Shown here piece by piece: positions 63,521 through 64,000 of a DNA stretch of 64,000 nt. This stretch comes from Mesostigma viride (Eukaryota > Streptophyta > Mesostigmatophyceae > Mesostigmatales > Mesostigmataceae): assembly GCA_009746045.1 (NCBI GenBank), contig RPFO01000027.1, positions 1,636,696-1,700,695 on the forward strand. Reading direction: 5' to 3'. The notes below the pieces were generated by a model. It saw only the letters and a list, made by a program, of their open reading frames with translations, did not search any database and had not been told where the DNA came from. A program made the position numbers and the translations under genes. Numbering within the stretch: position 1 is the first letter of the stretch; the number at the start of each line of letters is the position of its first letter.

Positions 63521-64000
63521 GTGAGTGCAGGCAGCAGCGCCGTGAATATCAAGGGGGGGGGTTTGATATGCTGTGGCGACTTGCTGGACATGGCGAACAA
63601 GGCAATTACCGAGCAAAAGCTGGCAATTTTTACCTAGCAGGCTGACCAAGCTCTTTAAGTTTGTAGAAAGGCTTCCCTATTTTACTGTCATGTAAGCTGA
63701 AAGCCTCTCACCCTTTAAGAGCCAATAAATTCTAAGACAGGGGGTGGCGGATGGCGGATCATTAATCCTCAAGTCGTGTGACCTGTCTACCTAACCCTAG
63801 CTGTATTTGTGTCCTACTATAGCGCGGCACATAGCCAGAAAATTTGTGCTTGGGCAATTTGGCCGTCCTGCAAAATAATGGGCCTCGCGTCCTTGTGTCG
63901 GTACTGGGGTGTCGTTGGACCAATCGGTAAGAAACGGGTCTCGCATTCTTAGTGATCATGAAAGTAACATTACTATTACTGTTACTGTATCATCACTGTA
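63521..64000. other. Start of NT5DC intron 11, runs off the window
   Basis: Begins with a good donor GTGAGT. The next expected exon (with HAD motif IV, a GDH-type box) is not found here. An open stretch reading GLICCGDLLDMANKAI at 63562-63610 vaguely resembles it but has no acceptor in phase, so it is not included. Confidence 0.5.

Noticed and set aside
63562-63610. GLICCGDLLDMANKAI as the next NT5DC exon (HAD motif IV)
   Set aside because: No acceptor in the right phase and poor match to the expected GDH box.

Overview
This is a eukaryotic nuclear window with introns, several transposon classes and very large simple-sequence arrays; no prokaryotic operon structure is seen. It holds three conserved host genes, each split into many short exons. 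From left to right: a PPP4R2-like protein phosphatase 4 regulatory subunit (+, 16952-27022, 7 exons); a UCHL5/UCH37-like deubiquitinase (-, 49412-42468, 7 exons); and, divergent from it, the N-terminal 458 codons of a mitochondrial-type NT5DC (HAD-like 5'-nucleotidase domain) protein (+, 50856-63520, 11 exons, running off the right edge). I built the exon models by eye from protein family similarity, GT-AG (one GC-AG) splice sites and phase agreement. Host identity is a guess: a microbial alga, perhaps a green alga, based only on the gene content, retroelement style, GC level and repeats.

Layout. 1-2880: minus-strand Ty3/gypsy-type retrotransposon (start of protease, gag with a zinc knuckle, and an upstream ORF resembling the N-terminal hybrid-binding domain of RNase H1). 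5.2-6.9 kb: hexamer satellites. 8.1-8.7 kb: a 297-bp-arm perfect palindrome with an ORF starting inside one arm, then an unrecognised large ORF (9.6-11.35 kb). 12.0-12.8 kb: a 173-bp tandem array. 12840-14576: a TTAA-flanked non-autonomous element. 14.66-15.66 kb: an L1-type LINE fragment, followed by a (TTG)n array of about 146 units. 27.7-42.3 kb: a graveyard of LINE pieces (ORF1 and RT fragments, (TTAA)n tails, a conserved 3' hairpin) with nested insertions, including two abutting TTAA elements.

Two signals stand out. First, the splice junctions of all three host genes have tandem extra copies lying in the adjacent intron, acceptor-side copies before exons and donor-side copies after them, from identical to nearly unrecognisable. 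This suggests that introns here grow by repeated local duplication of exon/intron boundaries. Second, three piggyBac-like TTAA elements (CCC...GGG ends) are visible. For the two abutting ones the empty target site is preserved in a paralogous LINE copy in this same window. The divergent UCHL5/NT5DC promoter carries four identical copies of a 25-bp motif, two in each orientation.
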